From Sceloporus undulatus (taxonomy: Eukaryota > Chordata > Lepidosauria > Squamata > Phrynosomatidae): 64,000 nucleotides of DNA. Below, in pieces: positions 1 through 11,165 of the stretch. The notes beneath the pieces are model-generated. The model saw nothing but the letters and a program-made list of their open reading frames with translations, was not told the origin of the DNA and made no database searches. Where the stretch lies: NCBI RefSeq assembly GCF_019175285.1, contig NC_056527.1:118404133-118468132 (forward strand), in the 5' to 3' direction. Position 1 is the first letter of the stretch; every line of letters starts with the position of its first letter. A program made the translations under genes and the position numbers.

Positions 1-3
1 AGC

Positions 4-175
4 CAGTGGTTCTCAAGCTTCCTAATGCCACAATCATTTAATAAAGTTCCTCGTGGTGACCTCCAACCATAAAATTAGTGGTGTCTCAGTTCCTAAGACC
101 ATCGGTCTTAGGTGACCCCTGATAGGGTTTGCTCGACCTCCAAAGAGGTCACGACCCACAAGTTGAGAACTGCTG
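4..175. mobile_element. SPIN-like hAT nonautonomous element
   Basis: The ends are CAGTGGTTCTCAAG and TTGAGAACTGCTG. The interior contains CCTAAGACCATCGG, AACCATAAAATTA and GGTCACGACCCACA, all of which I recognise from the SPIN (Space Invaders) hAT family. That family is known to have been horizontally transferred among tetrapods, including lizards. The element is internally deleted and noncoding. The left 8-bp target site is cut by the window edge, but its last bases (AGC) are close to those after the right end (AGT). Confidence 0.75.
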
Positions 176-179
176 CTCT

Positions 180-560
180 AAGTGGTTTACAATGTGAAAG
201 CCAACTGCCCCCAACAAGCTAGGTACACATTTTAGTGACCTATGAAAGGATGGAAGGCTGAGTGGACCTTGGAGCCCTGGGATCTAACTCACAACCTTGA
301 GGCTGCAGTATCAAACAAAAACAAACAAGCTTCATTTATATACCGCTTCATACCACCTAAGCAGTGTCTAAGCGGTTTACAACTGTAAGCTAATTTGCCC
401 CCAACAATCTGGGTACTCATTTTAGCTCCCTCCTCGGAAGGATGCAAGCCTGAGTCGAGCTTGAACCCTTTTTCTGGTCTTGAACTCGCAACCTTATGGT
501 ATTGAGTGAGTGGCTGCAGTATCAGCATTTGACCACTGTGCCACCAGGGCTCACTACTAG
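180..560 (-). mobile_element. Two tRNA-derived SINE copies (CCCTGGTGGCGCAGTGG type)
   Basis: Read on the minus strand, the better copy (about 330-560) starts near AGCCCTGGTGGCACAGTGG, a tRNA-like A box. It continues through GCGAGTTCAAGACCAG (B-box-like) to a body ending in AAATGAAG. A truncated older copy lies at 180-310. Further copies are at 4050-4348, 4926-5150 and 54445-54660. The family name is not certain. Confidence 0.6.
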
Positions 561-1756
561 CCCTTTTGTGCTCACTATGACTTTAGTGGTGGATTCCTTC
601 ACTGCCAAGCAGCTGGACTTGATAGCCCTTGGGAGCTCCTCCCAAATCAATGAGTCTGTCATTGGGCAATAATTGGAGCCCATCTGACCTCTTTACATGC
701 TGCCACCAGCAGGGCTTTGTCATTACAGCTACGGAGGCTGGAAAGAATCCCGGGAACCTGGCTCCTCACAGCCACAGTGATTGGCAAAGGCATCATCCAA
801 AGTAAAAAAGTGATAAGGCGCTTTCCCTTTTATTTGATCCCACAGCACAGTAACTTAGCAAAACAAAGACCACTTGAACATAAACTCCATCCAGTCCAGC
901 ATCAGGTAGCTAGCCCTGTCAATCTACATCAGGTTCGGCAGATACACCAACAGCCTGCCTTCTGGAGCAAATCTATTTCCCAATTGGGTACAGAAGGTGA
1001 ACTGAACTGATTCTAGCTCCATCCCCAATAAGTGGACTAAGCGGACCTTGCAAGGGGGCAGCAGCCTGGAGCAGCTCTCCCAGAACAATGAAGACATAAA
1101 AAGCACCTTTGTTATCTCTGTTTTTTAACTGATTAATGGCACTACCACATTGCTTCAAACTAGCAAAAAGAAAGTACCACAAGTCTTGGGAAGCAAAGGG
1201 TTCAGGGTAAAGATGAGTCCAAGGAAGGGAGGCAAAGGGAAACACAAGAAGTGCCAGATGGCCAAGAGCAATGCCCACCACCCAACAGCCTGGTTGTTTA
1301 CAGGCCCCTTCTTCCTCCTCCCGGCTGTGTTCCCAGTCTGCCAAGAGGACCAGGCACTGGGAACTAGCCCTGGTACTGCAAGGCTGCCTCATTAATGGCA
1401 GAGGAATTAACTGGGATTTGCACGCTGCTGCGGGGGATGCACAGACAGGAAGCCAGACAGAGCCACCGCTGGCAAGCTGCCAGCCTCCCTGCCCTCACTC
1501 ACTTGGTCGCTCCTCCTGGCTGACGGACTGCTGCAAGCAGTCAGTTGGAAATTATTTGACCAAAGCCAGCACCAGCCTCCATCCGCGGAGGTGGCTGGGA
1601 GCCAGGCTGGCTTCCCTGGAGCAGCTGTTCCAGAGTGCCACATGTCACCGCTGCAACTGCCCGGGTATGACCTCTGTGAGCGGCTTGGCACTCTCCCTCC
1701 CCCCATCCTCACATGCACACTTCTGCTCTGCTGTCAGGAATGTCAGCCACTCTCAC

Positions 1757-2330
1757 CTCATAAAACCATAGAGTTGGAGGAGACCACAAGGGCCATCCCA
1801 TTCAACCCCCTTCAGCCATGCAGGAATACACAATCAAAGCATCTCCCTGCCAACCTCTGTTTAAAAACTTCCAAAGGAGGAGACTCCATCACACTCCAAG
1901 GGAGTGTCTTCCACTGACCGTTAAGAAGTTCCTCCTGAGAGTTAGGTGGAATTTCTTTTCCTGTAGTTTGAATCCATTGCTCCAGATCCTAGTCTCTGGA
2001 GCTGTGGAAAACAAGCCTCTTCCCTCTCCAATATGATATCCCTTCCAATATTTAAACGCAACCATCATGTACCCTCGTAACCTTCTTTCCATCAGGCTAA
2101 ACATTCCCAGTCCCTAAGCTGCTTCTCATAGGGCTTGGTGGTTTCCAGACCTTTCACCATTTTGGTCACCCTCCTCTGGACACGTGTCCAACTTGTCACC
2201 ATCCCCCAAAATCATCAGTGTCCAAAATCTGCCCATTCTTTCTGAAGCACCGAGGGAAGAAGCTCCCAACAGGCTCGGACTGTCTGGAGGGCAGATGGGA
2301 CACAGCTGGTCTCCCATCTCACCCTACTTG
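1757..2330 (-). mobile_element. CR1 LINE 3' fragment
   Basis: CATAGAGTTGGAGGAGACC at the left, followed by CATCCCATTCAACCCC, GGAATTTCTTTTCCTGTAG and CCCTCCTCTGGACACG, is the reverse complement of the 3' end of CR1 LINEs. The element therefore lies on the minus strand, truncated at its 5' side (the right). Similar fragments lie at 3234-3830, 7964-8185, 25440-25885 (three pieces in alternating orientation), 32040-32270, 43560-43830 and 55925-56115. Confidence 0.75.
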
Positions 2331-3265
2331 GCTATGATGCACTCAGCAGCACCCCCCCCCCGTGCTGTGTCATTGCTAAATGGGGGGCAGCGGAGGGTTG
2401 CTAATCGAACAGGATGACACAGCTTCCGCCAAGGATTCTTGGCAGAGAGCCCCTGTACAACCTCAAGGAAGACTAGGGAGGCGGCTGAACATCTGAAGGA
2501 GGAGAGGATCCCTAACCTGTTTGGCTTCACCACTCAACCAGGCAGAAAGAAAGCCCCTCCAGGTGGTTCAGGCTGAAGAGACGCAAAGGCCAAGCCAGAG
2601 AGCCCAAGTCATCAATTCCCAAAGGGACCAGCTCTCCTAATCTATATTTTCATGACATCCATTTTAGCGTTCTACTGCTGTAAACTACTAGGCAGGAAAA
2701 GCTACGTATAACAGCTTCAGACACACAAAGTTGTTTGGATGGGTAAAGGGAGGCTCACAAGTCACAATAGTCCCCAAGTCTTTTACTATGTGGAAAACCA
2801 AAAGCCAACTCCTGATTTACTTCCTGGATTAAGTCCTCGTGTGGGGGGGCGGAGAGTGGAGGCATAAAAAATTGCCCCTCACAATCCCTAGGGAGCATCA
2901 ATTTCAAACTAATCTATAAAACTGGGGGCATGGTAAGTAGTTGATCCTTCCCAAGATCCCACACAGTCAACCATGGCAGGTAGTTGCCCACCCTTATTCC
3001 AAAGGGTGTTCAAAAGGAGCAGAGGATGCTTCACCGAAAGGCAGTACAGAGCCCCACGAAGGGGCCAGTTTGCACCTACAGCACCTACCTGAGAGTGAAA
3101 GCCTGAGCTAGGAAAACTGCCCTACAGAAGCTGAAGCAGCAGCAACAGAGGAAGACCTCTAGGTTATTACTTACATCTTGAGGGTGGAAGACTAGTAATT
3201 CCCAGGGGGGGGGGGAAGGGATGGGTGTCATGAATCATAGTTGAAAGAGACCCCATAGAATCATA

Positions 3266-3499
3266 GGCCTGTTACAGACTGCCAAAATAAAGCTGCTTCG
3301 GGTCTCTTTGGAGGTATGCTGTTTAAATGATGCATGCATCCTAAGAATCTGGAAGCTGCATCAAAAGCTGCACTCTGGTGCTTAGGAATGGAGTGTGGCT
3401 TTGGCGCAACCTCCGGGCTCTTAGGACCCATGCATCATTTAAATAGCATACCTCCAAAGAGACCCAAAGCAGCTTTATTTTGGCAGTCTGTAACAGGCC
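3266..3499. mobile_element. Palindromic Harbinger-like MITE inside a CR1 fragment
   Basis: The ends GGCCTGTTACAGACTGCC and its inverse, with arms of about 70 bases (3266-3337 and 3428-3499), make a near-perfect foldback. It interrupts the CR1 fragment at 3234-3830 between two copies of CATAGAAT. Its ends resemble those of the hairpin-rich element at 4000-4792. Confidence 0.75.
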
Positions 3500-3999
3500 A
3501 TAGAATCAGAAGAGACCGCAAGGGCCATCTAGTCCAACCCCATTCTGCCATGCAGGACAACACCATCAAAGAACCCCCAACAAATGGCCATTTAGTCTCT
3601 GTTTAAAGACCTCCAAAGGAGACCAACACACTCCACTTTCGAACCGTTCTGACCATCAAATTCTTCCTAATGTTGAAGTAGAATTTCTTTTCCTGTAGTT
3701 TGCATCCACTACTCCATGTCTTAGTCTCTAGAGCAGCAGAAAACAAGCTTGCTCCATCCTCTATATGACATCCATGACATCTATGACAAAGGAACACCCT
3801 GTCAGTGACATGAGGAGACCTCCAGCACCTTGCAATCTCCTCCCCGCAATCAGTTTCTCGACTGCCCTAAGAGTCAGGCACTGTTAGGGGTACAAAAGAA
3901 GGACAGGAGAGGGCAGTATTCGAGGACCGGGGGGGGGGGGGAAGCAGCAGAGGAGGCAGCAACTCCGCTGGGACACAATGAGACCATTTCAAACTCTTA

Positions 4000-4792
4000 G
4001 GCGGGTTACCGCACCCCCTAACCCTAGTACGCGCTCTGCGCGCACAAAATAAATAATAATAATAATAATAATTGTTTTATTTATATACTGCTATTCCAAA
4101 GATCATAGCGGTGAACAGCAAGTAAGCTAATTAGCAAGTAAGCTAATTTGCCCCCCAACAGTCTGGGTACTCATTTTAGCGACCTCGGAAGGATGCAAGC
4201 CTGAGTCGAGCTTGGGCCCTTTTGCTGGTCTTGAACTCGCAACCTTGTGGTTTCGAGTGAATGGCTGCAGTACAGGCATTTACCCACTGCGCCACCAGGG
4301 CTCCTGGCTGCAGTACAAGCATTTACCCACTGCGCCACCAGGGCTCCATGGCCGTTCCACATGGCCGCCGCCATGATGGTGTCACGAACACGCCGCCTCC
4401 AAACGAGGCGGCGTGGATGTGACGCCATCACTCCGCGCGAGGGAGCTTAACGCGCCCTTTCCACGGAGCAGGAAGGAGCTCCGAAACGGAACTCCTTCCT
4501 GGTTTGCGTCGCTGGGCGCAGCCTTCAGACGGCTGTGCCCAGCGACGCAAGGGGGAAAGGGGCCAAGTGGCCCCTTTCTCCTCCTCCCTGCCGCCACGGG
4601 GTGTCCTTGGGGCTTGAAGCCCCAAGGACACCCCTTTCCAGGCTGTGGGGAAGTGGCCTTTTGCCACTTCCCCACGGCCCGGAAAGCGGCGGATCGGGGC
4701 CTCAGCGGCTGCCGTTCTACCCACTGAGGCCCCAATACACCAGGGAAAGTCGCGCCTACAGGCCGCCCCAAAGGGGCAGTCTGTAATGCGCC
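4000..4792. mobile_element. GC-rich Harbinger-like MITE built of consecutive hairpins, with SINE insert
   Basis: The ends are GGCGGGTTACCGCACCCCC and GGGGCAGTCTGTAATGCGCC, flanked by TTA on both sides (3997-3999 and 4793-4795), the target duplication typical of PIF/Harbinger. A tRNA-derived SINE and a short (ATA)n run occupy 4040-4348. The rest is a chain of hairpins: arms 4389-4399/4405-4415, 4469-4483/4487-4501, 4504-4523/4531-4550, 4556-4565/4568-4577, 4598-4615/4617-4634, 4641-4657/4663-4679, 4696-4705/4734-4743 and 4765-4769/4773-4777. Most are perfect or have one mismatch or wobble. No protein is encoded. Confidence 0.7.
4050..4348 (-). mobile_element. tRNA-derived SINE with a 43-bp internal tandem duplication
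   Basis: This is the same family as the SINEs at 180-560. Its tRNA-like 5' end (right side) is duplicated: the 43-base block starting GGCTGCAGTACAGGC at 4263 is repeated from 4306 with about one change. It ends on the left in an (AAT)n tail (4049-4070). Confidence 0.65.
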
Positions 4793-4925
4793 TTAGAAAC
4801 CAACCTTGCCTCAGAGGGAAAAGCCCAACATGGGATTAAATCCAGACTGGAGGAAGCCAGCACCAAGTGACGAATGAGATGCCAGGCAACCCAGTATCTG
4901 GTCTTGGGAGCAAAGGGTGGCTTAG

Positions 4926-5150
4926 CAATAGAAATAGCAATAGCAACCCCATTTCTATACTGCTTATCAGTGAACTACGCACTCCCTAAGCAGTTTACAA
5001 GGTACAGGCCAACTGTCCCAAAACAAGGCGGGTATTCATTTTAGCAACCTACAGAAGGATGCAAGGCTGAGTGGACCTTGGAGCCCCTGGGATTGAACTT
5101 TCAACCTTGTGGCTGCAGTACAGGCACTTAACCACTGCTCTACGGGGCAC
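4926..5150 (-). mobile_element. tRNA-derived SINE copy
   Basis: This is the same family as the copies at 180-560 and 4050-4348, with conserved blocks CAACCTTGTGGCTGCAGTA, AGGATGCAAGGCTGAGTGG and CAGTTTACAAGG. It lies in FXR2 intron 2, about 330 bases from exon 2. Confidence 0.6.
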
Positions 5151-5475
5151 GTCATCAAAGGAGCTCTGAGTTTGAGTTCTCTTCTCCAATACAACAATCC
5201 TTGTCAGAATACACTCTTTTTAAGAACACAGGTATTTTTGTTACTATCAGAGTGTTCAACAAATAAACATGGCCCCCTCTCAATGTCCTTAGAACTGCCA
5301 ATTTCATCAGCCACTGCCAGCTTGGCCATCAGTAAGGGATGGGAGTTGCAGTCCACCATCATCTGTCTGAAGAGTTGCATACCCCCCTCTCCCAAATGGG
5401 GTAAACAGTGACTGACCTTCTCTAACAAAAAGAACAGGGGAGGGACCATCAGGCAGCATCTCTGGGGTGACTTAC

Positions 5476-5528
5476 TTGTTTTCGAAGGATATTGTGACCG
5501 AATCTTCATGAACATCTTTAACAAAACC
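5476..5528 (-). CDS. FXR2: FXR2 exon 2 (Tudor domain continuation)
   Basis: This is a 53-nt exon bounded by TTTACAG| and |GTAAGT on the minus strand. It encodes GFVKDVHEDSVTISFEN plus two bases of the next codon. The 53-nt size and the GFVKDVHEDSVT segment match exon 2 of the FMR1/FXR family, and the valine and threonine placing favours FXR2. It joins in phase to the exon at 16668-16718, giving FYK-GFVKDVHEDSV and leaving an 11.1 kb intron 1. The next expected segment (NWQ...PFGDVRLPPP, then the DYNKEI motif) is not found anywhere to the left, so exon 3 onward lies outside the window. FXR2 is therefore partial here. Confidence 0.92.
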
Positions 5529-6209
5529 CTGTAAAGGAAGAGAGACAAGAGATGCTGTATTAACACTACTATGGGCAACACAAACAGCACCCTCTCCACA
5601 GGTTCTCTGACAAAGAGAGGATGCACCTATATTGTGTCCACTGGGCATGAAATAGTGAGCAACCAACATGGAGGAGCAGAGTGGAAGCAGAACCTCCATA
5701 AAGGAATGGCTGCTGCTGAGCAAGTGGACTCATGCTCAGGGCCATCCATCAGCCAACCAGTGACAGAAGGAGCAGCTGTCCACCCCAGAAGCAGCCCTTT
5801 GGAGGGTCAAACCTTTCAGCAAGAACCAGAGGGCCTGGATGGGGATGCTTGGAACCTGCAAATGTAACCAAAGTCCCACCACCTGCTTGACTCTTGACAT
5901 GACAAGAACAAAGACAGGGCCAAAGAAAGGAGGTGAACCTGGAAGATAGCGAGGCATCTTCCAAGCAGTGCAGGGGCTCCAAGGAGGGCAGAAAGCCACA
6001 ACCACTTTGCCTCCCTGTCCCCCCCTCTCTCTCACACACACACAGTGTCATATTTATTTTTACCACGGTACTCTAAAATGCTGTCAGAATAGCCAACAAC
6101 AGATTCACAATTTGCACATCAGTTTTCCTTCAAAGAGCTCAGTGATGCTTTTTTAGGGTGTCCAAGTTGACTGTCTCCTCAAAAGACAAAAAACTGAAAG
6201 AGGTCCTAA

Positions 6210-6865
6210 TACTGTATATACTCATGTATAAGTCTAGAAATTTAGGTCGAAAATTGACCCAAAAAACTTGAGTCGACTTATCCGTAAGTCAATGTAAGTA
6301 CTGTGTCTTCTTATTTAAAAGAAGGAACCATCTCCTGGTGAAAAGCAAGATTATAGTATGTGAAGCACTGAACCCCTCTACTCTCTCATGCATCCAGCTT
6401 AAGAGTAAGCACAAAGAGCTATGTCTGCTGGAATTTTATAAGTTCTTTCACATTGTTTTGCTGTGCTTCATCCTTTAGATCCTTTGCTATATGCCCCTAA
6501 GTTTTACCCTCGACTTATCCACGGGTCATAGCAAAATCCATAATTTTGGCCAGAAAACATGCTCTCGACTTATACATGAGGTCAACTTATACAGTGGTAC
6601 CTCGGGATACGAAATACCCAGGTTACGAATTTTTCGGGATACGAAAAAATCCCATAGGGATTTATTGTTTCAGGTTACGAAAGTTTTTTCGGGTTACGAA
6701 AAAACTCCGGCGCTGTGTTAAATGGAGCCGCGGCAGAGCCGCGGCTTTTTCCCCATTAGCGCCTATGGCAATTCGGGTTACGAAGGTTTTTCGGGTTACG
6801 AAATTAGCCGCGGAACGAATTAATTTCGTAACCCGAGGTACCACTGTAGTTGAGTATATGCGGTA
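6210..6865. mobile_element. DNA transposon with TATACTCATGTATAAGTC ends, carrying a nested MITE
   Basis: It starts TACTGTATATACTCATG at 6210 and ends GAGTATATGCGGTA at 6865, an inverted repeat. Internal blocks CGACTTATCC, TTTACCCTCGACTTATCC and CGACTTATACATGAGG repeat the TIR core. A second copy lies at 22845-23214. The nested element at 6592-6846 splits it near the right end. There is no transposase frame, and the superfamily is not assigned with certainty. Confidence 0.65.
6592..6846. mobile_element. MITE with CAGTGGTACCTCGG ends and TA target duplication
   Basis: The ends CAGTGGTACCTCGG and CCGAGGTACCACTG are perfect inverses. TA flanks both sides (6590-6591, 6847-6848), as in Tc1/mariner. 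The interior repeats GGTTACGAA in both orientations (at least eight times), with a GC-rich centre holding the short hairpin GCCGCGGCAGAGCCGCGGC. It is noncoding. Confidence 0.75.
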
Positions 6866-7069
6866 CATTTTTTGCTGGAGCTGCTGTAGAACTGCATGTT
6901 GAAATACTGGACAGGGTGATAAATGCCATCCCCAAACATTGAACTGATCACTCCTGGGTCTTGAGTAGGGCAACTTTTGAGCTCTTACATCCCTAGAGCT
7001 CCCGCCCTGCAGCCAAATTCCTTTATCTTTTCATCCATTTACTTACTTTAAACATTAATAACCCTGTAT

Positions 7070-7300
7070 GTATATGTGCCTTCAGGACATGTGTCAACAT
7101 ATGGTGACCTCATGAATTCCGTAAGATTTTTTAAGCAAAGGAATGCTCAGAGATGGTTCTTACAGTTCTTTCCTCTAAAATAGAGCCTACACCATCTAGC
7201 ATTGGTTAGTGGTCTCCCATCCAAGTGCTAACCAGAGCTGGCCATTAGCTTCCAAGATCAGACAGGATCTGGTACGTTTAGGGTACCTTGCCCTGAAAGT
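7070..7300 (-). mobile_element. 5S rRNA-derived SINE (5S-Sauria type)
   Basis: On the minus strand, TCTGATCTTGGAAGCTAA and GCACTTGGATGGGAGACCA match internal 5S rRNA sequence, including its polymerase III promoter. Toward 7070 the other end has a short block (TGACCATATG region, then GAAGGCACATATAC) like the tails of the Sauria SINEs here. The copy is old and diverged. Confidence 0.6.
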
Positions 7301-9254
7301 CCAAGGTAGTTCCAGGACAAGGATGAGAGCTGACCCCACCCCAAAATTGAACAGTCCAGTTTGCATGATCCACATATGGGCCAAAGGCAGGGAACAACTA
7401 TTTGATTTGGAAGGGGAAACATTTCAGAGGTATTAGAAAACCAGAGCCCAGTTGGCAAACTGTGATTATATAGCTAAGGTTAGAGAGGTGAGTCAATATA
7501 CTTGGGGGGGGGGAGGAATATTTTTGTGCAGTGAGTGTTGAATCCACAAAACTTTCTATGTAAAAGGCATGCCTGGATTAAACAATGCCCTCTGGCGTAG
7601 CAACAATGAAGTCCCCCAATTTAGGTTTTGGGATTCTGGCCCAGCTGCCAGAGAGCCATGCTCACACTTATGGCTGGCGCTGCCAGGGGAAAAAAGAGGG
7701 CAGCTGCAGGGTTGCCATTAAGGGAGGAAGACAGAGATACAAACAAGTGTTCCCAGTTTGGAGCATGAGGAAGTCAAGTTAGAATGTCCTGCATGTCCAA
7801 AGCATGACAGAAAGAACAGGTGCTGCGGGGGACTGGGAGGCTTACTCTGCCAACTGCCCAAACAAGAAGTAGTCAGCAGAAAGTAGTGTGTGCTGCACAC
7901 AAACAGAAAGCCCATTAGTCCAATCAGCAGCACCTACTGAAGCAGGAAAAGACACTGATGGTAATCATAGACTCACAGAGTTGGAAGAGACCCCCAAGCA
8001 CCATGTGGCCCAACTCCCCATCTGCCATGCAGGAACTCTCAATCACAGCATTCATTGAGGGAGTGTGTTCCACTCTTGAACAGCTCTTACTGTCAGGAAC
8101 TTCCTCCAAATGTCGAGGTGGAATCTCTTTTCCTGTAGCCTGGCATCTTTTGATCGAAGTGAGAATTCTGCCCAAGCCCTATGAGAGAAACCTTCCTAAA
8201 GAACATGCCTGAGGTATCCTGCACTCTTATGGGTTTGATGCTGTATTTTGCAAAACTCACATTTTTCACAGGAACCGACTCTCCCTTTAGAAAGTGTGGT
8301 TACAACCAACCATTTCATTCCCAGCAGAGACATCCTCAGTCTCCCAACCCTGCCTATCACATCCTACTGGCTGTGTCCCGAGACGTCCGAGATAACCAAA
8401 CTCTGCCCCACTTTCCACGTCTGGAATGGATCGGGCACACAGTGTCTTGACAATTCAAGGGGAAGATGGGGAAACAACCCAACAAGCCTTCTCAACTGTA
8501 GAATTCAAGAGGGATCAAAGACTCTGGGGGCCTTCCAAATGCCCCTTGCCTGGTTGGCTGTTCTCACTGCTGCCTCCACAGCTCTAAGACTCCCTTTCTG
8601 AGCTCCGCCTGCAGCTATAAAGAGCACCTCATTTATCATCCCTTTGGCTCAGACCAGATCAGGCCCCTTCATGTCACAAGGAACACAGGAACATCCCCAC
8701 CTCCCACGTCCTCCACCTCCAGACGGGGGTCTACTTTACCCTCTGGGTTACATTGCTGGGGCTAAAATAAAAAATGGCTACTACATAAGGCCTGCGCTGT
8801 TTCTTGGCACCACACGAGAGTTTCAAGGAATCCTTTATTCAGCCACCCTGGATCCCAGTATTGGAGAGAGGCAGGACATGAAAGGAAGGAAGGCAGAGTT
8901 AGAAGGCCCCTGTGCTGTTCGCATTCACTTGCACATCCCCAAGCTGTAGACCCAGGAATTTACAGCTGACCATTAGAGCCTATAGTGCAACTCCATATAA
9001 AACAGCTGGTAACCTCCACACGTTTCTTCCTGCTGTTCAGCAAGCCTTCCCTCTATTATCCTCCCAGTCTTTGATATAAAAACAGAGCTTGTTGTTTTAA
9101 AACCAAGAGCTCTCCGCCAGCATTGCCACCTGTGGGGACAACGTATGCACAGCCTTGTACCTGAAATAGTTCCAGCTCCATACTGGACAAAGGATTTTGA
9201 AACTCAATGTACTCATGTAAGAAAAGAAAGGACCTGGCTGACCAGCATTAAAGT

Positions 9255-9770
9255 TGCTCCAGTTGTAGCACAATCACTGTCCCTTATGGGGCTGCCTTGG
9301 GGAAATGGGTGGAAACATCAATGGGTCCAAGGCACTGCAGCTGGACTGCTTGCTGGTTATAGGAAACATAAAACTCCTGAGTTACAACATCAGCATGGCT
9401 ACCAGTTGTTTCCAGGCACAGTCCAAGGTGCTGGTTATGACCTATAAAGCCCTCCACAACCTGAAGGACTGTTGCCTCTCTATATGGGCCGACCCAAGTT
9501 TAAAGATTTTTGGTGGAGGGTGTTCCCTTGGTCCCACCACCACCACCACCACCACAGGTACAGCTACATTTGGTGGGCGCAAGGGAGAGAGCCTTCTTGG
9601 TGGTAGCTTCCAGGCTGTGCAAACTCCCTCCCACAGGAGGCCTGGTTGGTTCATTCTCTGCTTTCTTTTTGCCAGCATGAAAAGAGCTTTCCTAAATTTG
9701 GTTTTAAAAGCCTCTGACTTGGGCTCTATGCTGGAAGAAAAATAGGATAGAAATCAAATAAGTGAAATAA
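9255..9770 (+). mobile_element. L2-like LINE 3' fragment
   Basis: CTACCAGTTGTTTCCAGGCA, then GTGCTGGTTATGACCTATAA and AGCCCTCCACAACCTG, corresponds to the conserved C-terminal stretch after the reverse transcriptase of L2-type LINEs (W-LP-V--R--FK-L---YKALH). It ends with GGATAGAAATCAAATAAGTG and an A/T tail. No long frame survives, and a short CCA repeat (9535-9555) interrupts it. Confidence 0.55.
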
Positions 9771-11014
9771 ATTAATTAAAAAGTAAAATTTACAGTATGC
9801 ATGGGCTGGAGTATGACAAGGTAAGGGAGTGTGGCCATGCATGCAAGTGCCTGCTACTTCTACCACCAAAGTTGTACCACCATGCAAGCAAACTCCTTCC
9901 AGGAAGGCCAGCTCAGTAAGCTTACTCTCACACATAGGGAGTACTGATATTCACTCAGTCTGCTCTCCAGAAAACAGAAGCATAATCGGCTGAGGACGAA
10001 ACCCTGTGACTAGAGCATTTCCCTGGCAATCCACATGTGATCAGGAGACCAACTTTTGCTTCCCTGCTTCCTCCTCTTGGGTCACCCAAGAAAATCCCCA
10101 AAGAGCCCAGGCAAACACACATGAATGAATGCATAGCTGGCATGCTCGAGACCAAAGACAGCAGCAGCAAGGCCCTCAAGATGCTCCCCAAAGGTACCTC
10201 CAGGAGAAGGGAGCAAAATTAACCTGGCCACTTTCAGCTCAGAGTCAGCTGGCATGACCCCACCACATACACAATTTATAGATGAGACTGTAAAGCAGAG
10301 GACCCTGTTCCCAGCAATAAGTGCTGCTTTAAAATGCTGTCCATATGGCCGATACCTTTCTACCAAAGACTTGGCAGAGAAAGAACATTCCTACTTTCTG
10401 CTCAATCAGCTGCCTCTGGGGGAAGATATAGCAACCACCAGAGATACTTAAGCAGCTGCAACCCAGCAGAGACCAGCAGAACCAGAGACTACAATGTGGA
10501 ATCTTTAACGACAAATGGCCTTCTACCAGACAAGGCCTGGGGTCTGTCTCCGAACCTGGAAACATTGCCCTTTTTTGGAGGCTATATAAATTCAAGAGAA
10601 CAATTAGCCATGCTGGCTGAAGAATTCTGAAAGCTGCAGTCCAAAAGAAGAATGTTCCCATGCTCTGGTCTATCTAGCCCAGTGTTGACTATTTTGACTG
10701 GCAGGACACTCTCACATTATCTTCAACCTGGATCCCTTCATGGGAAAATTGGAAACTGCCCTTACACTGACTTATGCTCTTGGGAGAGTCCAGCTAGTCA
10801 CATACTGTCAACACTGACTGGCAGCCACAGTCCTTCAGGGCTTCAGGAAGGGTTCTTCACCTAGACTTACCTGAAGATACCAACAGGACTGAAACTGTGA
10901 CCTTCTGCATAGAAACACAGGAAGCTGCTGTTAATGGGTCAGAAGTGGCAGCCTTAACTCTCTAGGCTATCAGGCCAGATTCTCTCTCAGAAACACCCAG
11001 AGGTTCCTGCTATT

Positions 11015-11165
11015 GCCTCCTGGCGATCTCCCATCCAAATATTAATCAGGGCTGACTCTGCTTAGCGCCAGAGACTTAGTCATGTTGAGAATGGCAGGGT
11101 GGTAAAGGAAGCGAGGTTGAATCTGGAATGTCCTGCAACCATGAGCCTCTCCCACTGAGCTACAG
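11015..11165 (-). mobile_element. 5S/tRNA-like SINE fragment
   Basis: CGATCTCCCATCCAAATATT and GCTGACTCTGCTTAGCGCC are the reverse complement of 5S rRNA-like sequence, more decayed than at 7070-7300. TCCCACTGAGCTACAGC at about 11150 looks like an inverted tRNA A box. It may be two adjacent elements. Confidence 0.4.

Larger units (their letters stand above)
1..5475 (-). other. FXR2: FXR2 intron 2 (partial): repeats, no further exon seen
   Basis: Left of exon 2 I searched both strands for the next FXR2 exon and found none. The stretch holds the SPIN-like element, tRNA-derived SINEs, CR1 pieces and two Harbinger-like MITEs described separately. Between 560-1750, 2330-3230 and 5150-5470 I saw only short chance ORFs and nothing recognisable. 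Confidence 0.6.

Noticed and set aside
9255-9770. Protein-coding gene in the L2-like stretch
   Set aside because: Only a short conserved LINE C-terminal segment remains, and the frames are interrupted by a CCA repeat.
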